A stretch of DNA of 64,000 nucleotides from Eutreptiella sp. 'Long Island Sound 2002' (GCA_964036045.1 OZ038397.1:25135342-25199341), one strand, 5' to 3'; positions 8,601-18,348 are shown, numbered from the stretch's first letter. Numbers and translations are program-made. Notes: a model not told the origin generated them from the sequence alone.

Positions 8601-8679
8601 TTGCCTATGGGGGGCAGCGAGGTCATGTCACATGAAAATACTTACATATTGCGTCACACCTTTGTAATATACAAAAAAA

Positions 8680-8901
8680 ATGACAATTACTGTAGCGGAT
8701 GTCAACAATAAAGTAACTGCAATTAAGGCTGCGATAGGCAGATGCAAAGTAGCGATATCAAACGATAATAGTAATATCAAGTCCTGTGATGATGGTCTTT
8801 CTAGCATCAAGAATAAGATTGATGGTATGGTACAGGATGCAGCTGCTAATCCTGACCCTAACCCTAACCCTAGTAGTGATGGTGGTTACATTCCCGTCTA
8901 A
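8680..8901 (+). CDS. 73-aa hypothetical protein (right copy)
   Basis: Mirror of 5908-6129. ATG at 8680 directly follows a run of eight A. Predicted helical N-terminal part and NPDPNPNPSS tail encoded by CCCTAA-type repeats at about 8860-8873. Function unknown; the helical body and short disordered tail would suit a small structural or scaffold protein, but this is inference. Confidence 0.55.
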   Translation: MTITVADVNNKVTAIKAAIGRCKVAISNDNSNIKSCDDGLSSIKNKIDGMVQDAAANPDPNPNPSSDGGYIPV

Positions 8902-8943
8902 ATCATAAGCAGCCTGAGTGATTTTGGGAGACCCATAAGAATG

Positions 8944-9091
8944 AGAGGAGCGCATAATGCGATGCAAGGTACTATCTCATTCCACCCACCGAGCAACATA
9001 ATGGTTGACGTCTCATACATACTGACATAGATGGAACAGCATGTGGTAACATCAATTGTCACGCGCCTAACCAATCGCAATGCACAATGGT
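8944..9091. repeat. 148-bp direct repeat, copy 4
   Basis: Mirrored counterpart of 5718-5865. Confidence 0.92.
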
Positions 9092-9596
9092 CTAATCCTG
9101 ACCCTAACTCTAACCCTAGCAGTGCTGGTGGTGAGTGATTGGTCGGGGACTGCCATTCTACCAGACAGGATACCACTGTTCTGATTGGTGGATCAGCAGC
9201 AGCTCTGGTAAATGTTGCGCAATATTGGTACCGATATGACCTCGGAGGGATGAAGGATCTCACCAATCTCACCAAGTAGAAATTGTGACAGGCGACGTTC
9301 ATCATTTCCGTCTGACTGATTTTGGGAGACCCCTAAGAATGCCAGGCACCCATACACAGTCTTGTAAATTTTCGGCTTCAAGATTTGTACACAGTGTCAT
9401 CGAGATTCTCAATGTGTGTAATATTGCGCACTCCCATGCTTTGTTGTACTGCAGTTGGGTACGTGGATTGTGGTTTGTTGGTCTGTGAGTATGCCAAAGT
9501 TCTAGGTGGGTGGGTCCCTGTTCCTGAATTAAGCCTAGGGTGGTTGCGTAAAACCCTGATCATGGTGACATTTTGTGTTTTTTTTGCGCCAAAAAC

Positions 9597-10879
9597 TCAC
9601 TTGTGACGAGCGAAGAAACTGGACAAGGACCAAAGCGGTCGCCGCAGCTTTGCTGGTGGATACTCTTCCATTGATGCTTTGTCATGTGCGTTGTAGGCCG
9701 TCAACCAAGCCTGCCACTGCTGCACATGGTTCGGTGAATTGGGGTCGTACCGCAGCCAGTCTTCGAAGTGGTTGAAGAGCCGAGAAAAGTTGTCAGGCCA
9801 CAGGCGGGCCGCTTGTTCCGGAGGGTCATCGAGCGCCTGCAGCATGTCGGCGAAGTTCCCAAGTTCCTCAGGCGGTACCATATGCCGTAGATGGCAAAGA
9901 GCGTGTACACACGGATTGGCGTTGGGGTACCCAGTTTTCCTTGATCGCTGAGGACCTGGGACCATGCGTGTGTGAGTACGGTAGGGGGTACCCAGCCCCA
10001 GTACTCGGCGAGAGAGAAGTGGGGCATCTGCTCCAGTAGCTGCTTGTAGCAATGTATGAACCAGTAGTCGTAGTGCGGTAGTGGGCGCCCCTTGAAGCCT
10101 TGAGGGTTGGTAGGTAGCACATTCCACACAACCAGAAACGTGCACAGCGCCATGGGTACCGCATCCCCCCGCCAGTCGCAGCTGGGGAACGGGCTGCCGT
10201 AGCATATGGTGCCGATTGGGTGCACCCCGTCGTAGCATGCGTTGCGTTGTACCACCCCATCGATGTCCCGGAGCACAGCATGGGGTGGCGAGGTGGCGCT
10301 GTCCTGGTGCACAAAGATGTTGGCTGGTTTCAAGTCGTAGTGCAGCAACCCGAGAGTGTCGTTGTGGTGGCGCAAGCCCTGCCAGGCCCCGTGCATGAAG
10401 TGACGTCGTAGTACTGGGAAGTTGCGGTACCACAATGGTTGGTGTTCGCCCTGTGCGCTTTCCAAAATATTGGCAAGCGTGCCGCCCACGCACACAGGCG
10501 TGTAGATGTGATACACAGCAGCGGATGTTTGTTGATTGATTGATTGTTGCCATTCCAGTACGTGCAGCACATTGTGGTGTGGGGTGTCTCGCAGGGTGTC
10601 CAGCAGGGACGACCAGTCCTTGAACAATCGGGGGTCATTAAATGCCCCCTGGAAGTACCATCCAACGTTGCGGTTCCCCTTCACCAGATGCTGCGTGACT
10701 GCAGGAATTTCCGTGTTGGCAACCGTTTTGCGAATGGTATTGTAGTACGTTCGCCCGTGACGGTCGGATATCAGGGTGCCCCAGACCAGCCCCTTGTTTC
10801 GCTTGCCATGAAGCACGGGTTCTGGGAGGAAATGCAGCTTGGAGTCAGATGTTGAGGCCTCGTGTACATGTTTCGGCAT
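9597..10879 (-). pseudogene. Protein-kinase-like gene, right copy, frameshifted
   Basis: Mirror of 3926-5212 with ATG at 10879. The catalytic loop (HYDLKPANIF) is intact; GDIDG has become RDIDG. A 4-bp deletion near 9895 (AGAC missing after CTCTTTGC) shifts the frame around residue 329, so the last about 100 residues are replaced and the frame ends at 9701. The original C-terminus is still readable downstream to 9597 in another frame. The kinase core would be made but the conserved tail lost. Confidence 0.85.
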
Positions 10880-11449
10880 TTTTATCCGACTTTTTTTTTG
10901 TCTCTAGAGGAGAGATTATTTGTCAGTGGGTAGGAGAATGACGCCCTAACGCCTGATCTGTTAGTTGATCCGCTGATCTGGGTTTTTTTTTGCAACAAGG
11001 GATATGGACAGTATAGCAATCGAGATAGCACCAGAAGCGGCCGACTGATTGGTTCCTCAACTTCGCAAATGCTGCAAAAAGTGTACCAAGCATTGAGAAG
11101 AGATGCAACAGTCTCAATATGACTGTTTCCACGGCAAAAAAGGCCCTTGTCGGCAACAGTATCCCAGTCAGGAAAACATATTGTATCCGTCCTGTTCCAA
11201 CCAGTGACACTTTGCTTTCTGTGTGAGGCATGTGTAGGTGGCCATTGCCACATATAAAAACCTCAGAATTTTTTTCTGTTGTCGGCGTAGAATGCACGGA
11301 CCATATAGAGCAAAAAAAAAACCAAGAATCTGGCCGATGGTTGTCGCACAGGTCGCACACGCTACGTACACGCACACGCTACAACAAACTCCAGTATGGC
11401 AGAGATTGCATAGCCCCGAGCCTCTGCATACGCTTCAACCCTGGTAGCA

Positions 11450-11597
11450 AGAGGAGCGCATAATGCGATGCAAGGTACTATCTCATTCCACCCACCAAGC
11501 AACATAATGGTTGACATCTCATACATACTGACATAGATGGAACAGCATGTGGTAACATCAATTGTCACGCGCCTAACCAATCGCAATGCACAATGGT
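11450..11597. repeat. 148-bp direct repeat, copy 3 (right recombinase 5' end)
   Basis: Mirrored counterpart of 3209-3356, overlapping the start of the intact recombinase. Confidence 0.92.
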
Positions 11598-13345
11598 GTA
11601 GTGGCTTGCCACCGGCCATCGCAGAGGCATACAGTGGCATTGCAAGAAAGGTGCATGAAGAATACCCCAAACTGCGCACAGATCTATGCATGATGCATCT
11701 CCACAACCTTGTTGTCCAATTCAATCTATGCATGGCATACGATGGGGATGTGCGGGATATCCGTCGCCTTCGTGAATCCTGCTCACCCTCCGAGTGTCAG
11801 TGTGCTGCAGGGCTATGGCAGGGTATACAGCAGAAGTCGAGGTGGGGTCTGAAGTACAGGGCAGCCATTACTACTGGAGTCTCGCGATGTCTGATGCATG
11901 TGTCGCCCCCTCTGGCATGTGCAATAAACCCTGCGTCACGTCCGTTGCGTGGTATGAAAATCCACGCCCGTAGATCAAAACACACTTCGTTCCTGGTACA
12001 TCACGCCCTTCCCCTACATGTACGCCGGATGCCACTTGACTCTGTCCGCTATACATCCAACCATTACTTTGCAGTGGAAATGCATCGAAAGGTTCTGGCA
12101 ACAACCTCCAAGGCGAGCCTCCGCCGAATCATGCTACTACTTGATCAATTGGTCTTTGGGAGTGACACCGGCCCCGAGCATTACCCGCCGATTTATGCTT
12201 TACAAAACCATCCTGTTTGCACCTCAAATTTGCTAGAATTGTTGCAGGGGGTTTCCAGTGAATGCTGGCTACAGAGGTACAGGGATCGGCCAAGAGGCAG
12301 GGACCATCTGTGTATGATAAATTTCAAACGTCACATATGCTGGCTCCGCGGCTTCCAGGAACATGTTGTCAAAAGTGGGCCACCCTATGTTCCGCGACCC
12401 ACAGGCCTGGGCCCCATGCATGATTGTGCCTTTTGGTCATCAAATGGAGAAGAAGAGGAGCCGAAGCGAATGGTTGATAACGGCAGAATGGAGAGCCTGC
12501 GGGCACAGTTGATGTCCATCCGGGACAGAATAGTCACAACCACAGAGGCTCACAGGACAAAATATGCCTTCACACCCGACGAAGGCATAAGAATTCTTGA
12601 TTCGTGCCTGACAACCGAGGAGCGCTTGATCGTATTGATGTTTTTTGTCACTGGTGTCCGCATAGAAGGCCTCGCTTTTATGCAGTTTGCACATATCCGC
12701 TGTGCCACCGTGGAAGACAAACTACCAGCGCAACTTGAATGGACATTCATTCCCAGTAAATTGGTGACGAGAGAAAAGGGAAACGTTACCAGGACGCTTG
12801 TTGTATCGGACCCATGCCGCATACTACTGGCTCGTTGGTTTCGGGAAATGCGACCGAGCTATTCCGAATACATTTTTCCGAGCTTGAAGGATCCGAAGCA
12901 ACCCATATCTACCTCGTACATTCGGCGACTGTGTGGCCGTGTGTTCAGACGCTCAGGTGTAATTGGACAGCATGCCATTCCTCACACTTTCCGTCATACC
13001 TGTGTACATCTGATGGTGTCACGGGGGGTTTCCATGGACATTATCGCTGCCTGGATTGGACACAGGAGTGCAAGCACCACCGCACAAAAATATGCAAAGC
13101 TCGATGTGATCGACGTGCAACAGAAGGTGGCTGCAAAGTGTAAGTTTGTCCGGGCTTCCAGTGTGCCTATGAGGGATTGGGATTTACTGGATATTCGATT
13201 GCAAAATCCATGGTCCTTCGAAGAGAGCACAACAAGCAGTGCGACCGAGCCAGCCACAGCCGCCGTTGATGACATTCAGGCAAAAGCTTTGGCTCTACTT
13301 GCACGCATACATGGGAAAAAGGACCTCACCAGACGCACAACTTGA
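11537..13345 (+). CDS. Tyrosine recombinase (phage-integrase superfamily), intact right copy
   Basis: 602 aa. Catalytic residues visible: Arg375 in TGVRIEG (box I), His483 and Arg486 in HTFRHT (box II), His509 in WIGHRS and nucleophile Tyr519 in QKYAK. The large N-terminal region (1-330) is not a standard short SAM-like domain and may carry a separate DNA-binding function. Such enzymes cut and rejoin DNA through a 3'-phosphotyrosine. Its place in an inverted repeat, with a 148-bp copy of its own 5' end 2.5 kb away, suggests it may act on this locus. The ATG at 11537 is conserved in both arms. It is followed by the nuclease gene, same direction. Confidence 0.92.
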   Translation: MEQHVVTSIVTRLTNRNAQWCSGLPPAIAEAYSGIARKVHEEYPKLRTDLCMMHLHNLVVQFNLCMAYDGDVRDIRRLRESCSPSECQCAAGLWQGIQQKSRWGLKYRAAITTGVSRCLMHVSPPLACAINPASRPLRGMKIHARRSKHTSFLVHHALPLHVRRMPLDSVRYTSNHYFAVEMHRKVLATTSKASLRRIMLLLDQLVFGSDTGPEHYPPIYALQNHPVCTSNLLELLQGVSSECWLQRYRDRPRGRDHLCMINFKRHICWLRGFQEHVVKSGPPYVPRPTGLGPMHDCAFWSSNGEEEEPKRMVDNGRMESLRAQLMSIRDRIVTTTEAHRTKYAFTPDEGIRILDSCLTTEERLIVLMFFVTGVRIEGLAFMQFAHIRCATVEDKLPAQLEWTFIPSKLVTREKGNVTRTLVVSDPCRILLARWFREMRPSYSEYIFPSLKDPKQPISTSYIRRLCGRVFRRSGVIGQHAIPHTFRHTCVHLMVSRGVSMDIIAAWIGHRSASTTAQKYAKLDVIDVQQKVAAKCKFVRASSVPMRDWDLLDIRLQNPWSFEESTTSSATEPATAAVDDIQAKALALLARIHGKKDLTRRTT

Positions 13346-13412
13346 AAAAAAAACAAATAGGGCCTCCATCGGAACTACATAAAGTGACAACGGGCCATGA
13401 CCACATTCTTCG

Positions 13413-13422
13413 TCTATAAATA
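13413..13422 (+). promoter_or_regulatory. TATA-like box before nuclease gene (right)
   Basis: TCTATAAATA lies 20 bp upstream of the nuclease ATG in an AT-rich leader and is conserved in the mirrored arm. The short distance to the ATG would give a very short 5' leader. Assigned by resemblance only. Confidence 0.45.
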
Positions 13423-13441
13423 ACAAGAGAAATAATCACAA

Positions 13442-13972
13442 ATGGCAACGAAGAGTCTGACAATGGTTTTGTTTGTTGGCACAACAGCGATGCTTTCGCT
13501 ATACTACTTTTGCGGGCGACATTTGGATCAAATTAACGGCCATCGCTCGGTGAAAGGTGAGGTGACAGTGGCTCAATACAAACATGACGTACTACGTGTG
13601 ATTGACGGGGACACACTGGTCATTGATGCCGCGTACCTGCCAGCCCCCTTGCGCCCGGAGTTGTTGCTACGCATCTGCGGGATCGACACACCCGAAAAGG
13701 GATGGCGAGCTAATTGCGAATACGAGCGTGCTCTGGCCGATACAGCCACAGCCTTTGTACAGAATCTGCTGTCTGCCAATGCGGTGACAACAACGATCAT
13801 CAGAAAATGGGATAAATATGGTGGACGGGTACTGGGAGACCTATACTTTGCAGCTACAGATAGCCTTTTGTCTGAGATTCTTGTGAATCATAGTCTAGCA
13901 CTGCCATATGCTGGTGACCGGCGTCCACCGAACAATCCATGGTGCACATCGGACACCACAATATTTGCCTGA
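13442..13972 (+). CDS. Staphylococcal-nuclease-like protein, membrane anchored (right copy)
   Basis: 176 aa, the mirrored copy of 843-1373, with all SNase motifs intact (IDGDT 54-58, R77, E85, R129). It differs by Leu9Val in the anchor and Asp91Asn. The start is the ATG 20 bp after a TATA-like box at 13413-13422. The recombinase stop is 96 bp upstream, in the same direction. Both copies remain open with few, conservative changes, so either could be functional. Single-domain SNases of this type occur in bacteria, plants and many large DNA viruses of protists. Confidence 0.88.
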   Translation: MATKSLTMVLFVGTTAMLSLYYFCGRHLDQINGHRSVKGEVTVAQYKHDVLRVIDGDTLVIDAAYLPAPLRPELLLRICGIDTPEKGWRANCEYERALADTATAFVQNLLSANAVTTTIIRKWDKYGGRVLGDLYFAATDSLLSEILVNHSLALPYAGDRRPPNNPWCTSDTTIFA

Positions 13973-14061
13973 GTCAGCAGGAGACACATGGAGAAAAACG
14001 CTGAGGCGCGGTCTATCTTTGTCTCGCTTATCTTGACTTTTGTGTTGTGGTAGTGCAATGC

Positions 14062-14391
14062 CTACAGCCGACAGCCGACGGTCTCATGACCAGGCTGTAT
14101 TATATGAAGTGTTATTTTTTTTTCGGCATTTTGGGGGTTAGGGTTAGTTCGACTTTTCTTTGGCTGTACCACCACTGGGTCTACAGCACTATACCTGTCT
14201 TTTCGTAGGGGCATGATGAAAACCTGACTGGGGACCAGCCTGAGGTGTGCGGTAGGACCCCCCCCCCCCTCAGGGGATGGTCCTGGCCTGGCTGCAGCTG
14301 TGGCTGCCACCTTGGCAGCAGGTTTGGCTGCACTCTTGGCTGAGGGTTTGGCACGCGAATTGGCAGCCTTGGCAGCAGGCTTGGCATTCAT
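14062..14391 (-). CDS. Ala/Lys-rich histone-H1-like small protein (right copy)
   Basis: Mirror of 423-626, about 110 residues. With 12 rather than 13 bases in the homopolymer at 14258-14269 the frame continues through a second basic part (VVQPKKSRTNPNPQNAEKK) before stopping. The longer, still basic C-terminus makes this the more likely intact version. It has no signal peptide or membrane segment. Function is unknown beyond probable nucleic-acid binding from charge and composition. Confidence 0.45.
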   Translation of the reverse strand: MNAKPAAKAANSRAKPSAKSAAKPAAKVAATAAARPGPSPEGGGGPTAHLRLVPSQVFIMPLRKDRYSAVDPVVVQPKKSRTNPNPQNAEKKITLHIIQPGHETVGCRL

Positions 14392-14669
14392 GGGTAAAGT
14401 GGCAACAAAGCGAAATGGACTGCCTTGGAAGCAAGAAATCCGATGCACAGAACAATGCACCAATAAAACTACTCACTCAAGCCAGCGAACGTACAGGACA
14501 AGCTCAATATCTGACCTTTTTACGAAATTCTGTAAAACAGAAAGTGACGGTTTCCTCGCCCCCCCCCCCCCCCCCCCGGCTTACTATGCACAGGCGCTTA
14601 CTATGCAAGGGGGGTGGGGGTAGTCGCGGGTACCGAATGACACGCCACTCCTACCAACATACGGGTGTA

Positions 14670-15947
14670 TTAGACGATGACCCGTTCTTGTGCAACAGAA
14701 GAAAACCACCGGGAAAGCATAGCATGCGGAAGACAGACGATGGATATATGGGGAAACCCGCGATTGCACATGCAATGATCATGGAAGCAATCACCACATG
14801 GACCATTGAGGCCGGGTGTGGGCGACGGTAACACCTCCCAAGCCACATCCACGCCCGGGCGGATGCGCTCAATCTCATCCACAAAACCGCCACACACATA
14901 CACGTACACGTTGCCGTCGCCGTCGTCGTGCACGACCGCCCGGGCCGAATGGCGCGGATGGTTCAACGCGGGGAGGGTGGACCAGGTGTCAGACGCGGGG
15001 TCGTACGCCTCAACCACCCCACTGGTACCACGCGGGTTGCCCGCGGGGCACCCACCGATCACAAGCATCGCACCCTGGCACGCGACGACACACACAAAAG
15101 ACCTCGGGTACTGCATCTGGCTGGCGTCGACGAACCCGGCGTCATCTACGCCCGCGTTCAGATTGTAGCTTTGGACGTGGGGGGGGGATTCGAACAACAA
15201 TATGGACCAACAATACATTAGCAGTCTGCCGTTGACGACACACGCTTGGTATAATGGTATGCTGGGAGTATATGTATCTGTGATACGCGGCAACAGGAGC
15301 GCTCTGAGCCACCCACCCTTCTTGTTGTCGAGATCCAACACAGAAACCGTGACCCAGGGGGCTTGGAAATAGAACTCGATGTTCACCAGAAATTGCCCCG
15401 TCGCTCTGGTGATCATGCTGATCGGTACGGTCGTCTCGCCGCACCTCCACGTCGTGGGTGGCGGTATTGATTGACGTACCCAGACGCGTGAGATGGGGTA
15501 CAGTGTGTCGTAGTACATGGGCTCCTGTGTGTCAACCCCCCGCAGTCGGCCATCCATGCCACAGTAGTAGTGGAAATCAAGCCGCCCGATGTGGTTTTGC
15601 GGCATGGCGATCCTGTAGGTGACCCACGGCCATGACCCACGGCCCGTCGGGTCGTGGACGTGCATGCCGAGCCTGGTCGCGACGCAGACCCTTCTCCTCC
15701 CACTGAACGGTGTCAGTCCGTGTAAACCGAAAAACACGGCCTCGCGCGTCAACGCGTTCTCAGCCGTGGCCGAGCGCACCAGAAGATCCACGTCATTCCC
15801 GCGCATGAAATTGAGAATGTGCACGAAGGTGGCCGGATCGCGGTCGACGAAGTAGCGACCATTCTCGTCCTGGTCCGACGGGGCAAACGCGCTACTGGTC
15901 AGCACCGACAGGAAGTTGTTAGGGCTGTCGCGTCGAGACCGTGCCAT
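14670..15947 (-). CDS. BTB (T1/KCTD-type)-kelch protein
   Basis: 425 aa from ATG at 15947. Residues 10-60 match the second half of a K+-channel-tetramerisation-type BTB domain (NNFLSVLTSSAF, GRYFVDRDP, FVHILNFMRG). The first BTB strands are absent, so an upstream exon or a truncated start is likely. Kelch-like repeats occupy about 85-375, the clearest being VIGG at 296-299 with AYDPASDTWSTLP and YVCGG at 350-354. Such proteins often recruit substrates to cullin-3 ubiquitin ligases. The last 47 codons lie in the inverted repeat, so the C-terminus may have been exchanged. BTB-kelch genes occur in eukaryotes and large DNA viruses. Confidence 0.8.
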   Translation of the reverse strand: MARSRRDSPNNFLSVLTSSAFAPSDQDENGRYFVDRDPATFVHILNFMRGNDVDLLVRSATAENALTREAVFFGLHGLTPFSGRRRVCVATRLGMHVHDPTGRGSWPWVTYRIAMPQNHIGRLDFHYYCGMDGRLRGVDTQEPMYYDTLYPISRVWVRQSIPPPTTWRCGETTVPISMITRATGQFLVNIEFYFQAPWVTVSVLDLDNKKGGWLRALLLPRITDTYTPSIPLYQACVVNGRLLMYCWSILLFESPPHVQSYNLNAGVDDAGFVDASQMQYPRSFVCVVACQGAMLVIGGCPAGNPRGTSGVVEAYDPASDTWSTLPALNHPRHSARAVVHDDGDGNVYVYVCGGFVDEIERIRPGVDVAWEVLPSPTPGLNGPCGDCFHDHCMCNRGFPHISIVCLPHAMLSRWFSSVAQERVIV

Positions 15948-16545
15948 GGCATGTACGTATCATATCGTGGTTGGTTGGTTGTTTCCAACATACGTATATG
16001 CTACCTGCCTGGCCCACTCATTGGTATAGCACACTATCCGCAGAAGTACTGCTTTCGTCTGCTGGAGGGAGATGTATCGATTCAGATACCAGTACCCCTC
16101 CCCTTTCTCCAAATCATCCTCAACCTCCACGCCTCCATCTGGAACTTGTTGTTCAGGAATTGTTGTACCCTTCACTCGTCCACAAGCACTACAATCCCGT
16201 CATCACCTAGTACAGTGTGGGCCTGTGTGAGAAACGAAACTCGGAACAGTGGTGTGTCCCCTACTGGTATTTGACTTCTGCATTTTCCGTTCCTTTTATT
16301 CATAAAATTCGGTAACAAGAGGGTAGCTTCGTAACTTTTGTTGTTTGAGGTGACTCTGGCTGTGACGTTTTTGAAAAGAGAGGCGCTGTCACTTCAGAAA
16401 CCGTTCACTCTAAGAAATTTCAGCACTAGACATGGAAAAAGCCTTCACTCACCGCAGCAATTTTTGTTATTCCCCTGTGTGTTAGTACATGTGATACAGG
16501 TGATACACAGCATCAAAACAAAAAACAATCAAAACAAAAAGTATC
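15948..16545. other. Divergent intergenic region (BTB-kelch / lipase)
   Basis: About 600 bp between divergent genes. No gene supported. An A-rich, GTATCA-containing leader precedes the lipase ATG. Confidence 0.5.
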
Positions 16546-17424
16546 ATGTATTATCATTCGGCAACATCGGTTCTTCTCACCGCCGTAGTGGCAACATCAG
16601 TTCTTTTCACCGCTGTAGTGGCAGCGGTGACGACAACAACAACAACAACAACAGTGATACACAACAGGTGTGTTTTCATTCACGGGTGGGGCCAGACCGG
16701 ACAAACTAATTACTGGGGGTCCGTGGCACGTTGGGTGGAACCACTGTGTCGCAACAGTACATTTCTCTGGATGGATACCGTCAACAACGGATGGATGGAT
16801 ACCAGGCTTCACGATGCCGTGGCGAGCGCGGTACATGGACAGGGCAGCTGCCTTGTTTTCACGCATTCCATGGGGGGGCTGGTGTTTGCGGAGGCAGTCA
16901 GACGCCACATCATTGACAACCCCCCCCTCATGCGGTGGAGAGTTGCGGCTGGTACGCCGTGGTATGGGTCCCCGCTCGCGACGGCAGCGAGACGCATTTG
17001 TGAATCTGACGATGATCCACGACGCGCGCTTCTGCGAGATGTTGGACAGTGTGACACACAACGCGGACAGGTACCCCGCACATTACTGCAGTTAACCGAC
17101 ACACCGTCGCTCAAAGTGTTGCGCGACTGGATGCTGTCCAATGGAACAATGGGACCGGATGTAACCTTATGTGGCAACAGTCCATGGGGCACCAGTGATT
17201 GGTTTGGGTTGGAGTACAATGCGATAATGGGGATTTTCGGTGTGAGGGGTGAATTGACCACACAACACGACGGTGTCGTGCCAGTCAAGGACTGTACCTG
17301 GACATCATCATACAAGCAAGCAAACAAGCAACCGCAGCAATACAAGTTGAGTCGCAACCATGCAGATTTATCGTGTGGAACACACGACAACACAGTGTGT
17401 ACACTGTATGGCCTGGTCGATTGA
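16546..17424 (+). CDS. Secreted alpha/beta-hydrolase (lipase/esterase-like)
   Basis: 292 aa. A hydrophobic N-terminus (4-28), built from a 10-residue duplication (SVLLTAVVAT, SVLFTAVVAA), reads as a signal peptide and is followed by an eight-Thr run. FIHGWGQTG (44-52) is the oxyanion-loop segment and THSMGG (106-111) the nucleophile elbow with Ser108. Asp242 in QHDGVVP and His272 in RNHADLSCG complete a likely catalytic triad. Several Cys suit an extracytoplasmic protein. It probably hydrolyses an ester bond in a lipid or similar substrate; which one is not visible. It converges with the recombinase at 17446. Confidence 0.8.
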   Translation: MYYHSATSVLLTAVVATSVLFTAVVAAVTTTTTTTTVIHNRCVFIHGWGQTGQTNYWGSVARWVEPLCRNSTFLWMDTVNNGWMDTRLHDAVASAVHGQGSCLVFTHSMGGLVFAEAVRRHIIDNPPLMRWRVAAGTPWYGSPLATAARRICESDDDPRRALLRDVGQCDTQRGQVPRTLLQLTDTPSLKVLRDWMLSNGTMGPDVTLCGNSPWGTSDWFGLEYNAIMGIFGVRGELTTQHDGVVPVKDCTWTSSYKQANKQPQQYKLSRNHADLSCGTHDNTVCTLYGLVD

Positions 17425-17445
17425 TTGATTGCTTGTTCCATGATG

Positions 17446-18348
17446 TCACCGTATCAACACCATTATCATTGTGGTGCTGTCAGAGACATGGTACAGTTTG
17501 TTGCGTTGTACATCCGTCAACAGGTTTTCGATGATGTGTGCATTTTCCTCGTTTTCTGCTTTGTACAACTCGAATGTCATGTGAGTCAGCTGTGTGTGCA
17601 TGTCTGAGGATGATGTGGACACGGAAGATGCTGAGGAGGACACGGATGTGCTACCGCCGAATGCGAACTCACTGACAAAGCCCTTTCGTATATCTGTTAA
17701 TGTTTTGGGTCTCTTAGTAGTATTGGCATATGAGATCAAGTCTGAGTCAAGCCATGGTATCACGATCGCATCATACACCTGATCAGCCGTTTGCTCAATG
17801 TAATGATGGGTGGTTTTCGCATCAACATGTCCTATCCACCGGCGGATGACATCAACATCATTACCAGCTTCATAGAGCCAGGTCAGCACGGTTCGCCGAA
17901 GGGCATGTAGGTGTACATGATCTCCGCTGATACCGCATTCTGTGCATGCATCTTTGAACCATCGTACTGAAGTACACGGGCGTGTGTGATCACTGCGATT
18001 ATGAAACAAATATGTGTCTTTTGACAAAGCAGCATGGTGTATGTACATCTGCAATGCCTCAGCAAGCAATGGATCAATCTTGACTCTTCTTTTGTTTCCG
18101 AATTTCTCCAGCAGAACCACCCATGTTCGAATGTTATTGTTCTCATCCAGGACATCACATACCTTCATTAGGTAGATTGCGCGTTTGCGGGCACCAGTGT
18201 GTAGAAAGCTAAGCAACTGGGCTACACAGCGATGATCTTGCTTCGATTTCAGGTGGCTAATCAGCCGATCAATCTCCTCTCGGGTGAATACATCGCGTCT
18301 CCGCTGACGCTTTCGAGACTGACATCTCAGTTCTTTGTGTGTAAACGA
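17446..18348 (-). CDS. Second tyrosine recombinase, 5' end broken
   Basis: The frame is open from 18348 to 17446 but has no ATG in its first part. Catalytic features: HTGARKR (box I Arg), HALRRT (HxxR), IGHVDAKTTHHYIE (box II His and nucleophile Tyr). A core-binding segment with FTREEIDRLISHL precedes box I. It is not closely related to the recombinase of the palindrome. A stop just upstream of 18348, with a different open frame at 18269-18517 starting with ATG, suggests a frameshift or unrecognised intron. A Ser-rich linker and helical tail follow the catalytic domain. Possibly a decayed mobile-element or virus-derived integrase. Confidence 0.8.
   Translation of the reverse strand, partial: SFTHKELRCQSRKRQRRRDVFTREEIDRLISHLKSKQDHRCVAQLLSFLHTGARKRAIYLMKVCDVLDENNNIRTWVVLLEKFGNKRRVKIDPLLAEALQMYIHHAALSKDTYLFHNRSDHTRPCTSVRWFKDACTECGISGDHVHLHALRRTVLTWLYEAGNDVDVIRRWIGHVDAKTTHHYIEQTADQVYDAIVIPWLDSDLISYANTTKRPKTLTDIRKGFVSEFAFGGSTSVSSSASSVSTSSSDMHTQLTHMTFELYKAENEENAHIIENLLTDVQRNKLYHVSDSTTMIMVLIR

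Larger units (their letters stand above)
7766..14814. repeat. Right arm of 14.8-kb inverted repeat
   Basis: Mirror of 1-7048. The outer edge is at or beyond 14814, inside the 3' part of the BTB-kelch gene that continues into single-copy DNA. The inner edge at 7766 falls in a repeated motif (CACAGGGTCACAGGGTCG) of the Pro/Thr-rich gene, which suggests the junction formed at a short repeat. The 717 bp between the arms (7049-7765) encode the N-terminal half of that gene. Confidence 0.95.

Noticed and set aside
9868-10665. Long alternative frames overlapping the kinase on both arms
   Set aside because: They are shifted readings of the kinase, with Cys/Thr/Arg-biased translation and no domain.
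1-14814. Treating the palindrome as a simple sequencing foldback artefact
   Set aside because: Multi-base indels and substitutions distinguish the arms and the centre is a 717-bp single-copy spacer; a foldback read would give an identical arm. It still needs read-level confirmation.
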